Source: Gynurincola endophyticus (lineage in GTDB: Bacteria > Bacteroidota > Bacteroidia > Chitinophagales > Chitinophagaceae). From it: a DNA stretch of 64,000 bases. The stretch lies in contig NZ_RCWL01000009.1 in the NCBI RefSeq assembly GCF_003991195.1, positions 124,001 through 188,000 on the forward strand, written 5' to 3'. The notes beneath the pieces were generated by a model. It was not told the origin of the DNA, searched no databases, and saw only the letters and a list, made by a program, of their open reading frames with translations. The position numbers were made by a program, and so were the translations under genes. Each line of letters starts with the position of its first letter. Within the stretch, counting starts at the first letter, position 1. Positions 25,265-34,466 of this stretch are shown here, piece after piece.

Positions 25265-25810
25265 TTATTCTGCAATACCCAAAGACGAGCAGAATGTTTT
25301 ATAATCCATCACATTTAGTTGATTGGTTGTATACAATTCATTATTGGCTCCTTTTACGATTAAATCAGTTTTATCTGCTCCATTTCTAAAATTGCCACCA
25401 ACGGTTATTGTACTGTTCACCCGCACTGCTATTACTCTCATCGCAGAAAATGGCTGTGAGCCGCTACCTGCCAATCGGTTGATAAACAGGTCTGTAGAGT
25501 TTTCCATAGGTCTATAAAACACACGATAACTGTAAGTTGAACCAATAGTTCCGGGTAAAGGATACCAGAAATTGTTGTATTGCACAAACACGTACACCAT
25601 GCTCTGTTCAAAATCATTTTTTGACAAAGCAAAGTTTTGTTGAACTTCTGCTCCTGAATGATTAAATGCCCCGAAATTATACTGTACAACGTTGGCATTA
25701 CCATCTTCACCCGGAGGACCCTGATCGCCTTTTTTAGAACAAGCCATCATAGCAACCAATAATACAAGCGTAAATATTCCCCTGATTTTTTTAATGTTTT
25801 CGAATTTCAT
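25265..25810 (-). CDS. Hypothetical lipoprotein with short collagen-like segment
   Basis: A 181-residue lipoprotein. The signal ends in LVAMMAC followed by SKKGDQGPPGEDGNAN; this short Gly-Pro run is common just after the acylated Cys in Bacteroidota lipoproteins and acts as a spacer rather than a collagen triple helix. The mature domain is beta-rich (MVYVFVQYNNFWYPLP; AMRVIAVRVNSTITVGGNF), and ends with YKTFCSSLGIAE. Function unknown. Confidence 0.65.
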   Translation of the reverse strand: MKFENIKKIRGIFTLVLLVAMMACSKKGDQGPPGEDGNANVVQYNFGAFNHSGAEVQQNFALSKNDFEQSMVYVFVQYNNFWYPLPGTIGSTYSYRVFYRPMENSTDLFINRLAGSGSQPFSAMRVIAVRVNSTITVGGNFRNGADKTDLIVKGANNELYTTNQLNVMDYKTFCSSLGIAE

Positions 25811-25860
25811 GTAGGATAAATGTTGGTTTCAATCCGCAATAATAAAAGAGAAAAGAGGAA

Positions 25861-25904
25861 TAAAATAGTAAAAAATGCCAAATATTATCGGTGTTACTAT
25901 TTTA
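25861..25904. promoter_or_regulatory. 11-bp inverted repeat in divergent gap
   Basis: TAAAATAGTAA (25861-25871) and TTACTATTTTA (25894-25904) are perfect inverted arms 22 bases apart, in the 319-base gap between the lipoprotein (start 25810) and the serine hydrolase (start 26130). It may be an operator or a long-range hairpin in the lipoprotein leader. The rest of the gap shows no gene. Confidence 0.3.
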
Positions 25905-26129
25905 TATTTCTGAGAAACAAAGATTTATAAGGTGTTCTAACGAAGTATTTCACGCGTTCAGTTTTTTAAAGGATAAATAACATTGATAATTTTGAATTTC
26001 CATAAAGAAATAGTATCTTATAAGAAGGACCTTTTCTTATTTTTTTATTACGCGTGTAATAAATTTTTCTTCTCGCCTACTTATTAATTATCCCTTGTAG
26101 TTATTCATCGCGTAAATGTTATTGATAAT

Positions 26130-27212
26130 ATGTTCAGATATTTAAAACAGCCAATAATACTGTTATTGATGGCGATTGTTATGCCACAGCTTTTTTTGTA
26201 TGCACAAACATTGAATGATAAAATTGATCGACTGGTGTACACCGAACTGGGGGATACTACCGGCCCGGGAGCTGTATTTTTGGTAGCACATAATGGAAAA
26301 GTTATTTATGAGAAAGGGTTTGGTAAAGCAAATATAGAATCCGGGGTGGCCATGAACCCGCAAAACGTATTTCAATTAGGTTCTATTACCAAACAGTTCA
26401 CGGCCATTGCCATTGTAATATTACAGGAGCAAGGTAAACTATCAGTAAAAGACCCGGTATCAAAATATATTCCTGATTATCCGGGTGGAAACAAGATTAC
26501 GATACACCAACTGCTGACACATACATCCGGAATAAAAGACTTTACCAAAATGAAATCATTAGGGGAAATAGCACAAAAGAACATGACTCCAAAGATGATG
26601 GTAGATTTCTTTAAAAACGAACCGGTAGACTTTATACCTGGTGAAAAGTTTGAGTACAATAATTCAGGATATGTATTACTAGGATATCTGATTGAATTAG
26701 TATCAGGAGAAACATATGAAAACTTTATTCAAAAACATCTGTTTGAAAAAGCAGGAATGTGGGATTCACGTTATGCAACCGATCGTCTGATCGTTCTGAA
26801 AAGAGCTTACGGTTACCATAAAAAAGAGTATGGATATGTAAATAAAACGCAGATCAACTTTAGTGTTCCGTTTGCATCCGGATCATTAATGTCTACTGCC
26901 GGCGACATGCTTAAATGGCAAAATGCGCTCAACAATCATATACTGATCAACCCCAAAAGTACTGAGAGTGTTTTTAGCCAATACAAATTAAACAATGGGG
27001 ATACTTTTACTTATGGATATGGATGGCATTTGAGAGAAATGGAAGGACAGCCGGTGAGAGAACATGGGGGAAGCATATTCGGATTTAAAACAATGGGTGT
27101 GTATTTACCCAAAAAAGATATTTATGTCATAGGCCTGAGTAATTGTGATTGTTTTTCACCTACGCAACTGGCCAGAGATATTGCATTACTAACAGCTGAG
27201 TCTGTTCAATAA
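26130..27212 (+). CDS. Serine hydrolase, beta-lactamase class C family
   Basis: A 360-residue secreted enzyme with a signal peptide ending near LFLYAQT. Catalytic motifs: SxxK as Ser85-Ile-Thr-Lys88, YxN in FEYNNSGYVLLGY, and HGG in REHGGSIFGFK. The LLTHTSGIKDF segment is typical of D-alanyl-D-alanine carboxypeptidase-like and esterase-like class C hydrolases. The natural substrate is unknown. It is a single gene followed by a strong terminator. Confidence 0.88.
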   Translation: MFRYLKQPIILLLMAIVMPQLFLYAQTLNDKIDRLVYTELGDTTGPGAVFLVAHNGKVIYEKGFGKANIESGVAMNPQNVFQLGSITKQFTAIAIVILQEQGKLSVKDPVSKYIPDYPGGNKITIHQLLTHTSGIKDFTKMKSLGEIAQKNMTPKMMVDFFKNEPVDFIPGEKFEYNNSGYVLLGYLIELVSGETYENFIQKHLFEKAGMWDSRYATDRLIVLKRAYGYHKKEYGYVNKTQINFSVPFASGSLMSTAGDMLKWQNALNNHILINPKSTESVFSQYKLNNGDTFTYGYGWHLREMEGQPVREHGGSIFGFKTMGVYLPKKDIYVIGLSNCDCFSPTQLARDIALLTAESVQ

Positions 27213-27234
27213 AGCATTGATTGCTGAAATGGTT

Positions 27235-27276
27235 ATTAATACAAAACCCTGCGTAATCGCAGGGTTTTGTATTAAT
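27235..27276. terminator. 19-bp perfect hairpin terminator
   Basis: The arms at 27235-27253 and 27258-27276 are perfect inverted copies (core ACAAAACCCTGCG / CGCAGGGTTTTGT) with a TAAT loop. It follows the serine hydrolase and faces the convergent DUF3817 gene, so it can work in both directions. Confidence 0.8.
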
Positions 27277-27296
27277 ATGATGGAGCTTTATCAGCA

Positions 27297-27620
27297 TTAA
27301 GATTTTTCTACAGATAATTTATTATCGGATAATGCACCGTATTCTTTTTTAAGTTCCTTCTCCAGATAAAACGGAACGAACGGAATTACAGAAGCTATAA
27401 AATAAATAATCATTCGTTTAAGTGTCCATTTATACTTAATTGCCGCTAACAACAACAAAGCAATAAACGCTATGAATAAAACGCCATGTATCCAACCAAA
27501 ATATTTTACCGGTTCAGGAATATCGAAAATATATTTAAGCGGCATAGCTATAAATAACAAAATCAGGTACGAAACACCTTCTATCAGAGCTACTTTACGG
27601 TAAGAATTGAGTATCATCAT
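27297..27620 (-). CDS. DUF3817 family small membrane protein
   Basis: A 107-residue protein with three hydrophobic helices (VSYLILLFIAMPLKYIF; WIHGVLFIAFIALLLLAAI; IYFIASVIPFVPFYLE). The pattern ALIEGVSYL ... EPVKYFGWIHG ... ASVIPFVPFYLEKELK matches DUF3817, a family of inner-membrane proteins of unknown role. The start is either of two adjacent ATGs (27620 or 27617). Confidence 0.85.
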   Translation of the reverse strand: MMILNSYRKVALIEGVSYLILLFIAMPLKYIFDIPEPVKYFGWIHGVLFIAFIALLLLAAIKYKWTLKRMIIYFIASVIPFVPFYLEKELKKEYGALSDNKLSVEKS

Positions 27621-27941
27621 TATCTTGGTTAAATTATTTCCGCTATTTGCGGATAGAATGGTGCAAAGATAGAGCTAAGTAACATTAAAGTGCATTAAAA
27701 AGTATGGAGTGATGGCAAATGAAGTAGAAGTAAGGGATCTTATTAGTATTTATATTTTTTGTTGAACTTAATTATTTGATATGCAATTAATTGGACTTTA
27801 TTGTCGTTTTAAATCATCCTTCATTTTTCAGTAAAAAACTCTAATAGCACTATTTTACCGGCCATCGGACCGTTTCTTTTAACAATAACCGGGCTGGTAT
27901 GTAATTCGTAATAATAATTGAATCAAAACTAAATAGCTGCC
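27621..27941. other. Intergenic region, no gene seen
   Basis: A 321-base divergent gap between DUF3817 and the bestrophin gene. I see no clear operator, RNA or reading frame in it; the sequence is AT-rich with only short, weak repeats. Confidence 0.5.
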
Positions 27942-28949
27942 ATGCATACGGGAAGACGGTACTCGCCTATCGAGTTTTTTAAATGGACATTAAGAGACAC
28001 TCTCTGGTTACTGCTGATTGCAACCGTTCCTACTCTTTTATATGTTGCCGGTTGGAGATTTATTGCGATTCCCTGGCAACCGATTGCTATACTGGGAACA
28101 GCTTTAGCCTTCATTGTAGGCTTTAAGAATAACGCCAGTTACGGTAGATTGTGGGAAGCCCGTCAAATTTATGGTGCTGTCATCAACAACAGCAGAAGTT
28201 TTGCTTACACGCTCAGGGATGCATTGGGGCCTGAACATATGAATAAAGTAAAGTTGATATATAATCGTCACTATGCCTGGCTTACTGCTTTACGCTTTCA
28301 GTTACGTGAACCGCGTAGTTGGGAAAACATGCAAAAACACAGTAATAAAGATTTTCTGAAAGGAAGATACATCGTATCTGAATGGAATACTAAACTGGAA
28401 ACTGAAATCAGACAATACCTGTCTGATGATGAATATTCTTATATCCTCTCAAAGAAAAACAAAGCCACACAACTGATCGCGCTTCAATCGAAGATGTTAG
28501 ACGAATTAAGAAAAAGCGATACAATAAATAATTTTCAATGGAAAGAATTACAGGATATCATCATGAAATTAACAGATGATCAGGGCAAGGCAGAAAGAAT
28601 AAAAAACTTTCCTTATCCAAGAAACTTTGCATCAATCACTTCTTACCTGTTATTCATTTTTATTCTGTTAATGCCATTTGGTTTATTAAAGGAATATGAA
28701 AAATTGGGTGACGGTACTTTTTTGCAAGGGTATTCTATATGGTTAAATATTCCTATGTCGGCAATTATTACCTGGGCATTTCACGTATTGGATACGATTG
28801 GTGAAAGTTCAGTAAATCCTTTTGAAGGTGGTGCAAACGATGTTCCTGTTACACAAATCAGCAGAATGATTGAGATTGATATGCGCGACATGTTAAATGA
28901 AAATCCTCTCCCTGATCCGGTTTTACCTCAAAACAACATTGTATTATAA
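27942..28949 (+). CDS. Bestrophin-family anion channel
   Basis: A 335-residue inner-membrane protein of the bestrophin / UPF0187 family, which forms pentameric chloride or anion channels. The N-terminus has two helices (DTLWLLLIATVPTLLYVAGW; PWQPIAILGTALAFIVGFKN), followed by the hallmark NNASYGRLWEARQIYGAVIN. A second helix pair is at about residues 228-280, and the family segment ESSVNPFEGGANDVPVTQI is present near residue 285. The Na+/H+ antiporter gene starts 28 bases later, so the two probably form an ion-homeostasis operon. Confidence 0.9.
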   Translation: MHTGRRYSPIEFFKWTLRDTLWLLLIATVPTLLYVAGWRFIAIPWQPIAILGTALAFIVGFKNNASYGRLWEARQIYGAVINNSRSFAYTLRDALGPEHMNKVKLIYNRHYAWLTALRFQLREPRSWENMQKHSNKDFLKGRYIVSEWNTKLETEIRQYLSDDEYSYILSKKNKATQLIALQSKMLDELRKSDTINNFQWKELQDIIMKLTDDQGKAERIKNFPYPRNFASITSYLLFIFILLMPFGLLKEYEKLGDGTFLQGYSIWLNIPMSAIITWAFHVLDTIGESSVNPFEGGANDVPVTQISRMIEIDMRDMLNENPLPDPVLPQNNIVL

Positions 28950-28977
28950 TTATAGTTTACCTAACAAGAATTAATAT

Positions 28978-30552
28978 ATGCTGGAGCACTTCCCTTTTTA
29001 TTTAGGAGTAATTGTTCTGATCGTATTACTGATCATGCTGGCGAATAAGATTAAAATAGCTTATCCTGTTTTATTGGTACTGGCAGGATTACTTATTTGT
29101 TTTATTCCGGGTACGCCCGTACTGAAAATAGATCCGGAACTCATTTTTATAATTTTTCTGCCTCCATTATTGTATGAAGCTGCCTGGGCGAATTCGTGGA
29201 AAGAGTTATGGCATTGGCGCAGAATCATTAGCAGCTTTGCCTTTGTGGTGGTTTTTTTAACGGCTATTTCCGTAGCTATTGTAGCGAATACGTTTATTCC
29301 CGGATTTTCACTGGCCTTAGGCTTTTTATTAGGAGGTATCGTGTCTCCTCCTGACGCAGTAAGTGCGGGTGCTATTATCAGATTTGTAAAAGTTCCGAAA
29401 AGAATGTCTTCTATACTGGAAGGCGAAAGCCTGTTGAATGATGCTTCCTCCCTGATAATATTCCGCTTCGCTCTGGTAGCGGTGGCTACCGGACAATTTG
29501 TTTGGCATCAGGCCGCATTGAGTTTTCTCTGGATGGTGATAGGTGGAGTCGGTGCCGGTTTGCTGATTGGTTTACTTTTTCTTAAAGCACATAAATGGCT
29601 CCCGACTGATGTGAATATGGATACTATTCTGACATTGGTAACACCCTATGTAATGTATATCGCTGCAGAAGAAGTACATGCATCCGGTGTATTGGCAGTA
29701 GTGAGTGGCGGACTCTTTCTTTCTTATCACCGGCATCGCTTTTTGAGCAGTTCCTCGAGGTTAAGAGGAGAAAATGTATGGCAGAGTTTTGTTTTTCTAT
29801 TGAACGGTTTAGTTTTTATGCTGATTGGTCTCGATCTGCCTGAAATAATGTCGGGTTTAAAAGCTGAAGGTACTGGTATTTATGAAGCAACGGGTTACGG
29901 AATACTGATAACACTGGTATTGATTGGCGGCAGAATGCTGGCAGCTTATGGAGCATTAATAATAACCAGAATTGCGAGTAATTTTATTACAGTGGCAGAT
30001 GCCAGTCCGGGCATGAAAGCGCCACTGATAATGGGCTGGACGGGTATGCGTGGCGTGGTTTCACTGGCTGCGGCATTGTCTATTCCGGTAGCGATCAACG
30101 GCGATCCTTTTCCTCAACGTAACTTGATATTATACATCACATTTATTGTAATTCTGTTAACGCTCATAGTACAGGGATTAACACTCCCCACTCTGATTAA
30201 AAAAGTAGGTCTGCCTGAATTTGATGACCATCTGCCTGAAGAGGAAACTGAAAAAATGATCAGGCATGAGCTGACAAAAGTTTCATTAAATTACTTACAG
30301 CAACACCACAAAATGGCGCTCGATAATAATTTTTATCTCCGGCACCTGGAAAAAATATGGGAAACTCAGCAACAAGCGCCTGAAGAAGAATTGTTAACGA
30401 AAGAGGTAAAGCTTGTATACCTCAGAATTCTGGAACAACAACGTCAATTGTTGCTCGAAAAGAATAAGAAAGAAGCACGTATTGATGAAGAAATCATCAG
30501 AAGATTTTTACACCGGATAGACCTGGAAGAAGAAAAAATAGCATCTAAATAA
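28978..30552 (+). CDS. Na+/H+ antiporter, CPA1 family
   Basis: A 524-residue antiporter with about 12 membrane helices. Family marks include FLPPLLYEAAWANSWKE in helix 3, the ion-binding region GGIVSPPDAVSAGAI and LEGESLLNDASSLIIFR, where the two aspartates of the PPDA and NDAS segments are the expected ion ligands, and GWTGMRGVVSLAAALSIP near the C-terminal half. A charged cytosolic tail of about 110 residues follows, rich in Glu, Gln and Lys. It exchanges protons for Na+ (or K+) and is likely co-transcribed with the bestrophin gene. Confidence 0.93.
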   Translation: MLEHFPFYLGVIVLIVLLIMLANKIKIAYPVLLVLAGLLICFIPGTPVLKIDPELIFIIFLPPLLYEAAWANSWKELWHWRRIISSFAFVVVFLTAISVAIVANTFIPGFSLALGFLLGGIVSPPDAVSAGAIIRFVKVPKRMSSILEGESLLNDASSLIIFRFALVAVATGQFVWHQAALSFLWMVIGGVGAGLLIGLLFLKAHKWLPTDVNMDTILTLVTPYVMYIAAEEVHASGVLAVVSGGLFLSYHRHRFLSSSSRLRGENVWQSFVFLLNGLVFMLIGLDLPEIMSGLKAEGTGIYEATGYGILITLVLIGGRMLAAYGALIITRIASNFITVADASPGMKAPLIMGWTGMRGVVSLAAALSIPVAINGDPFPQRNLILYITFIVILLTLIVQGLTLPTLIKKVGLPEFDDHLPEEETEKMIRHELTKVSLNYLQQHHKMALDNNFYLRHLEKIWETQQQAPEEELLTKEVKLVYLRILEQQRQLLLEKNKKEARIDEEIIRRFLHRIDLEEEKIASK

Positions 30553-31022
30553 AAGGTATATCATCTAAATAGCTTGAATACACGTATATAATAGTGTACC
30601 GAATGCATGCGTGTATAATGAATGGATTCATTTGAATGTTTCTACTTTGAATGTATCCGACTGGGGTTTGTCGTAATTGCTCGTTAAAAACCGCTGAGTG
30701 GGATTGACGTGAGCAGGCGGGATACAAATTTGCAGTATAAAGGGTAACGATGAGGTAGCACTATAAAGGTGGTTGGTGGAATTTGGTGTTACCGGTCAAT
30801 AAAAGATGAGGATACTAAAAGTAACCTATCAATTTATTGAAAACAGCCAATAATATTGGAGGCATACCGACGTGTACCTATGGCAGCAAAATTTATCATT
30901 ATTAGATAATGCAGCAATGAATATCCGCAAAACGATCGGTTTATTTCAAAAACCTTTATATATTCGATAGCAATTGATCAATCTGTAGTAATAATTAACC
31001 CAATGACTCCTTTACTGAAAAA
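30553..31022. other. 470-base intergenic region, no gene seen
   Basis: This is the longest gap in the window. I looked for a tRNA, a riboswitch core and short frames and found none. ATACACG and CGTGTAT near 30577 and 30608 could close a loose hairpin behind the antiporter gene. TACTTTG near 30645 misses the -7 consensus by one base. It may hold promoter elements of the 31023 gene, or decayed sequence. Confidence 0.45.
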
Positions 31023-31460
31023 ATGAACTTTAAAGATCAAAAACAAATTTTGATCCTACAACATCCGGAAGAATTTGAGCCTGAATTGAAAGAAATGCAA
31101 AAAGTAACTACAGTCATTACGTCTGTCAGAAACTTGAGTAGAATTGAATTTGTATTAATTTTTGTAAAAACAAGCACAGCCATAGAGAACACCGTAAAAG
31201 AGCTGATTCATAAGATAGAAGGTGACGGTATTTTGTGGTTTGCCTACCCTAAAGGAATTTCCGGAAAGTATAAGGTGGAAATAAACCGGGATAATGGTTG
31301 GGAATCACCAGGAAATGCCGGCTACGAAACAGTACGGGCCGTTTCAATCGATGAAGACTGGAGTGCACTACGATTCAGAAAAGTTCAATACATTAAAAAT
31401 ATGAACCGGCAGGAAAGTTTTGCTATGACGAAAGAAGGTAAAGGCAAAACAAAGAAATAG
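31023..31460 (+). CDS. Small DUF3052-like protein
   Basis: A 145-residue cytosolic protein, function unknown. The segment GDGILWFAYPKGISGKYKVE followed by NRDNGW and then SIDEDWSALRFRKVQYIK resembles DUF3052-type proteins, in which a short beta strand, a WxAYPKG motif and a WSALRFR motif recur. The C-terminus is Lys-rich. It is followed after 53 bases by an NAD(P)-binding protein, with which it may form a unit. Family placement is by eye only. Confidence 0.55.
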   Translation: MNFKDQKQILILQHPEEFEPELKEMQKVTTVITSVRNLSRIEFVLIFVKTSTAIENTVKELIHKIEGDGILWFAYPKGISGKYKVEINRDNGWESPGNAGYETVRAVSIDEDWSALRFRKVQYIKNMNRQESFAMTKEGKGKTKK

Positions 31461-31513
31461 GTTGGGGGTTTGACGTAAATGCAATTATTCTTTAACAATA
31501 CAAACATGATCCA

Positions 31514-32182
31514 ATGTCTCTGAAAGTGATTATAACCGGCGCTACCGGAATGGTAGGAGAAGGTGTTTTACAGGAATGTATAGCCAATCCCATGATTGAA
31601 AAGATATTGCTGATTAATAGAAAACCAACCGGTGTGGTTCATTCAAAAGTGCAGGAAATTATACATCAGCATTTTAACGACCTTTCAGCTATACTCGATG
31701 AACTACGAGGTTATGATGCCTGCTATTTTTGTCTGGGTATTTCATCACTTGGTGTAAAAGAAGATACCTACTATGAAGTGACTTATAAACTCACTATCGA
31801 TTTTGCCAGACAATTAACTGCTGTAAATGATAAGATGACTTTTTGTTATGTTTCAGGTGCCGGTACCGATAGCTCAGAAAAAGGAAAACTGATGTGGGCC
31901 AGAGTAAAAGGTAAAACAGAGAACGATCTCACTAAACTGCCTTTTAAAGCTGTTTATAACTTCAGGCCTGGTTTTATGCGTCCTGCTAAAGGTGCAAAAA
32001 ACATAAAAGGATTTTATAAAGTTATTGATTTCCTGTACCCTGTTTTCAGAAGTATTAGTCCCACTTATTTTTTAACACTGGAAGAAGTTGCAAAAGCAAT
32101 GATCAATGTAACAATGAAAGGTTATCCTAAAACTGTTATAGAAGTAAAAGATATTGCTGTTCTTTCAAAAATGAATACTTAA
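31514..32182 (+). CDS. NAD(P)-binding Rossmann protein (atypical/extended SDR-like)
   Basis: A 222-residue cytosolic protein with the dinucleotide-binding motif ITGATGMVGEGVL at the N-terminus (GxxGxxG). Further marks are CYFCLGISSLGVKEDTYYEV and FCYVSGAGTDSSEKGKLMWARVKGKTE, where the K of RVKGKTE stands where the SDR active-site Lys would be. This resembles HTATIP2/NmrA-like epimerase-fold proteins. The substrate is unknown. It follows the gene at 31023 by 53 bases and precedes the gene at 32211 by 28 bases. Confidence 0.82.
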   Translation: MSLKVIITGATGMVGEGVLQECIANPMIEKILLINRKPTGVVHSKVQEIIHQHFNDLSAILDELRGYDACYFCLGISSLGVKEDTYYEVTYKLTIDFARQLTAVNDKMTFCYVSGAGTDSSEKGKLMWARVKGKTENDLTKLPFKAVYNFRPGFMRPAKGAKNIKGFYKVIDFLYPVFRSISPTYFLTLEEVAKAMINVTMKGYPKTVIEVKDIAVLSKMNT

Positions 32183-32210
32183 TACCATTCATCTCCTCTC
32201 CTTTTTTATT

Positions 32211-32792
32211 ATGTTGTTTAAACAAAAAATTCTGAACGAAATAAAATCGGGAAACGTTACACTTGCTTTTAGAAAGTGGGAAAAAGCTTCTGTGAAAAAA
32301 GGAACGCTTTTAAAAACATCTGTCGGGCTCATTGAAATTGTAAATATTACCCTCATCGCAGAAGAGAAAATTACAAAAAAAGATGCCATCAGTGCAGGTT
32401 TCCTTACCAAAGAACAGCTAATAGAATCTTTCAGAAATAATGAAAACGCCGAATTATATAAAATAAAAGTTAAATACCATTCCGAAGATCCCAGAATTGC
32501 TTTACGGGAACAAAAGTATATCACTCATGAAGAATTTCTCTATATCAATAGAAAATTGGAAAGGTTAGATGTGTTGAGCAAGCAGGGCTCCTGGACAACC
32601 ACAGTATTACAGGCGATTCAACAGCATCCCCGTATGCGTGCTATAGACTTATCAGTCATAACAGGTTTTGAAAAAGAGTGGCTTAAAATAAATATTCGAA
32701 AGCTAAAGAATATTGGTCTCACTGCCAGTCATGAAGTAGGTTATGAAATAGCTCCTTTGGGCGTTGCCTATATGAAAAAACTCTCCCCATAA
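32211..32792 (+). CDS. ASCH/PUA-like domain protein with C-terminal winged helix
   Basis: A 193-residue cytosolic protein. Residues about 1-90 look like an ASCH (PUA-like) domain: TLAFRKWEKASVKKGTLLKT, then GLIEIVNITLI, and KKDAISAGFLTKEQLIESF with LYKIKVKY. Residues about 105-193 look like a winged helix (IQQHPRMRAIDLSVITGFEK, WLKINIRKLKNIGL). ASCH domains are predicted RNA-binding modules. The combination suggests a nucleic-acid-binding regulator, but its target is unknown. It is the third gene in a close same-strand run. Confidence 0.6.
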   Translation: MLFKQKILNEIKSGNVTLAFRKWEKASVKKGTLLKTSVGLIEIVNITLIAEEKITKKDAISAGFLTKEQLIESFRNNENAELYKIKVKYHSEDPRIALREQKYITHEEFLYINRKLERLDVLSKQGSWTTTVLQAIQQHPRMRAIDLSVITGFEKEWLKINIRKLKNIGLTASHEVGYEIAPLGVAYMKKLSP

Positions 32793-32830
32793 CAGAGAGA
32801 TTTTCTATTCTATTAAAATTAATTGGTGTA

Positions 32831-34213
32831 TTACTCTTTTTTAAATCTCACATTGTTTTTTCCCTGGATGTAAATCATCACATTTTCTTCAGGAATAAAA
32901 GTCAGCTCAATTCTTGCCGGTGCAAATCTGAAAACATTTTTCGGATAAGCAGATAATGGAAAAGGATTTTGTCCGGTAGCTCTTGCGTATAAAATATTAC
33001 CTTTCGGAAAAACAGTGATTTTCATTGGAAAACTATCACTGGCATATACACCTCCATATTTTACTAATTCTTCCGGTGTTGCGGCAATCGATGAATCAAT
33101 CACTTTATCAAAAGGTTCGCTATATAAAACCTGTCTGATACTTTTTGAAGGAATTTTGGTAAGTGGGCCTGAATGATTTTGTAAAACGATAATTGTTTTA
33201 TCATTATCCAGATGGCGCTCAATGTAGGTAACATATCCTGCCCAACCACCTGAGTGACTGGCAGTTTTACCATACTTTTCCTGCGTATTTACTATCCAGC
33301 CAAAACCATATTTATTTTCTTTTCCGTCGGTTGTTTTGGATGCGCCGAAAATCAGTTCCTTATCTTTCTCATTTACCAGGTTATTGCCATAGAGTGCCCG
33401 ATCCCATATCAATAAATCATGTATGGTAGAGTTGACCATTCCGTCTCCTACAATACCATCCAGAAAATAAGTATAGTATTCTTTCCCGAATGTATTTGTC
33501 AATACCATATTGGCCATGCTATCCATTACATATCCGTAAGCATAATTATTAACTTTCTTCGGTTCATATCTGCTGCGGTAGATGAAAGTGTTTTTCATCT
33601 GAAGCGGTTTGAAAATATTTGCGTGCAGATATTCTCCAAAAGACTGCTTAGAGGTTCTTTCTATAATCGTTGCCAGAAATGCATAACCCGTATTACTATA
33701 TTCGAATTTTTCACCAGGCATAAATTCCAGTGCAGGCTTATACTTTGCGAATTCATTTACAATATCCTGATTAGTAGCAAACTTTGTTTTATCCCATTTT
33801 TGGTCAAATAACTCCATATAATCAGGTAATCCGCTGGTATGAACCACCAGGTTTCTTATAGTAATGACCGGATAAAAAATTAATTCAGGAATGTATTTGG
33901 ATATTGGTTCGTCGTATTGAAGTTTTCCCTGTTTTTGTAGTAAAACAATTGCCATTGCTGTAAATTGTTTTGAAACAGACGCCAGTTCGAAAATTGAATT
34001 TGTGTTTAATTTTTCCTGCGTTTCAACATTGGCCAGTCCATAACTCTTTTCAAAAATTACCTTGCCTTTGTCAGCTACCAGCACATTACCGTTAAATTGC
34101 TTTTTGTTGTATTCCGATGTAAGAATGCTATCCAGTAATTGAGCTTCTCTTGTTTGAGCAAAAGACGTATAAGATAATAGCATTACAGCCCCCCACAAAA
34201 ATCCTTTTTTCAT
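32831..34213 (-). CDS. Serine hydrolase, beta-lactamase class C family, with C-terminal domain
   Basis: A 460-residue secreted enzyme. The signal peptide ends near SYTSFAQ. Motifs are Ser79-Val-Ser-Lys82 (SxxK), YSN in KFEYSNTGYAFL, and HSGG in TASHSGGWAGYV. About 90 residues after the hydrolase domain form an extra beta domain (YGGVYASDSFPMKITVF through the end), as in DUF3471-type class C hydrolases. A -7 element on the minus strand at 34267-34274 (TATTTTTG) lies about 54 bases before the start. Substrate unknown. Confidence 0.88.
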   Translation of the reverse strand: MKKGFLWGAVMLLSYTSFAQTREAQLLDSILTSEYNKKQFNGNVLVADKGKVIFEKSYGLANVETQEKLNTNSIFELASVSKQFTAMAIVLLQKQGKLQYDEPISKYIPELIFYPVITIRNLVVHTSGLPDYMELFDQKWDKTKFATNQDIVNEFAKYKPALEFMPGEKFEYSNTGYAFLATIIERTSKQSFGEYLHANIFKPLQMKNTFIYRSRYEPKKVNNYAYGYVMDSMANMVLTNTFGKEYYTYFLDGIVGDGMVNSTIHDLLIWDRALYGNNLVNEKDKELIFGASKTTDGKENKYGFGWIVNTQEKYGKTASHSGGWAGYVTYIERHLDNDKTIIVLQNHSGPLTKIPSKSIRQVLYSEPFDKVIDSSIAATPEELVKYGGVYASDSFPMKITVFPKGNILYARATGQNPFPLSAYPKNVFRFAPARIELTFIPEENVMIYIQGKNNVRFKKE

Positions 34214-34266
34214 AAATGCATTTTAGTTAGATAAATATTGATACCCGGCTTGCAATCGATAACATT

Positions 34267-34274
34267 CAAAAATA
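34267..34274 (-). promoter_or_regulatory. -7 promoter element for the serine hydrolase
   Basis: The minus strand reads TATTTTTG here, a full match to TAnnTTTG. It would give a leader of about 45-50 bases for the hydrolase starting at 34213. No convincing -33 partner was seen. Confidence 0.4.
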
Positions 34275-34466
34275 TACAAAAAAGAAGTTGAATAGAAGAA
34301 TTATATAATGAATCTTATCTTGTATATTATTCATTATGAGTACGGTATGTTTTTAACAAGAAATCTTCAGTGTTTTTTTTTCGTTGTTGGAGGTTAAAAT
34401 ATACAGTTTTTCTGTTTGATGACCTTTTTCATTACCGGCGATATATAAATAAATAATCACTCAGTT

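Noticed and set aside
25690-25730. Collagen-like GPPGEDG segment
   Set aside because: Too short for a triple helix; a common linker after the lipobox in this phylum.
30553-31022. tRNA or riboswitch in the longest gap
   Set aside because: No TTC-loop-like segment, no cloverleaf and no conserved riboswitch core was found.
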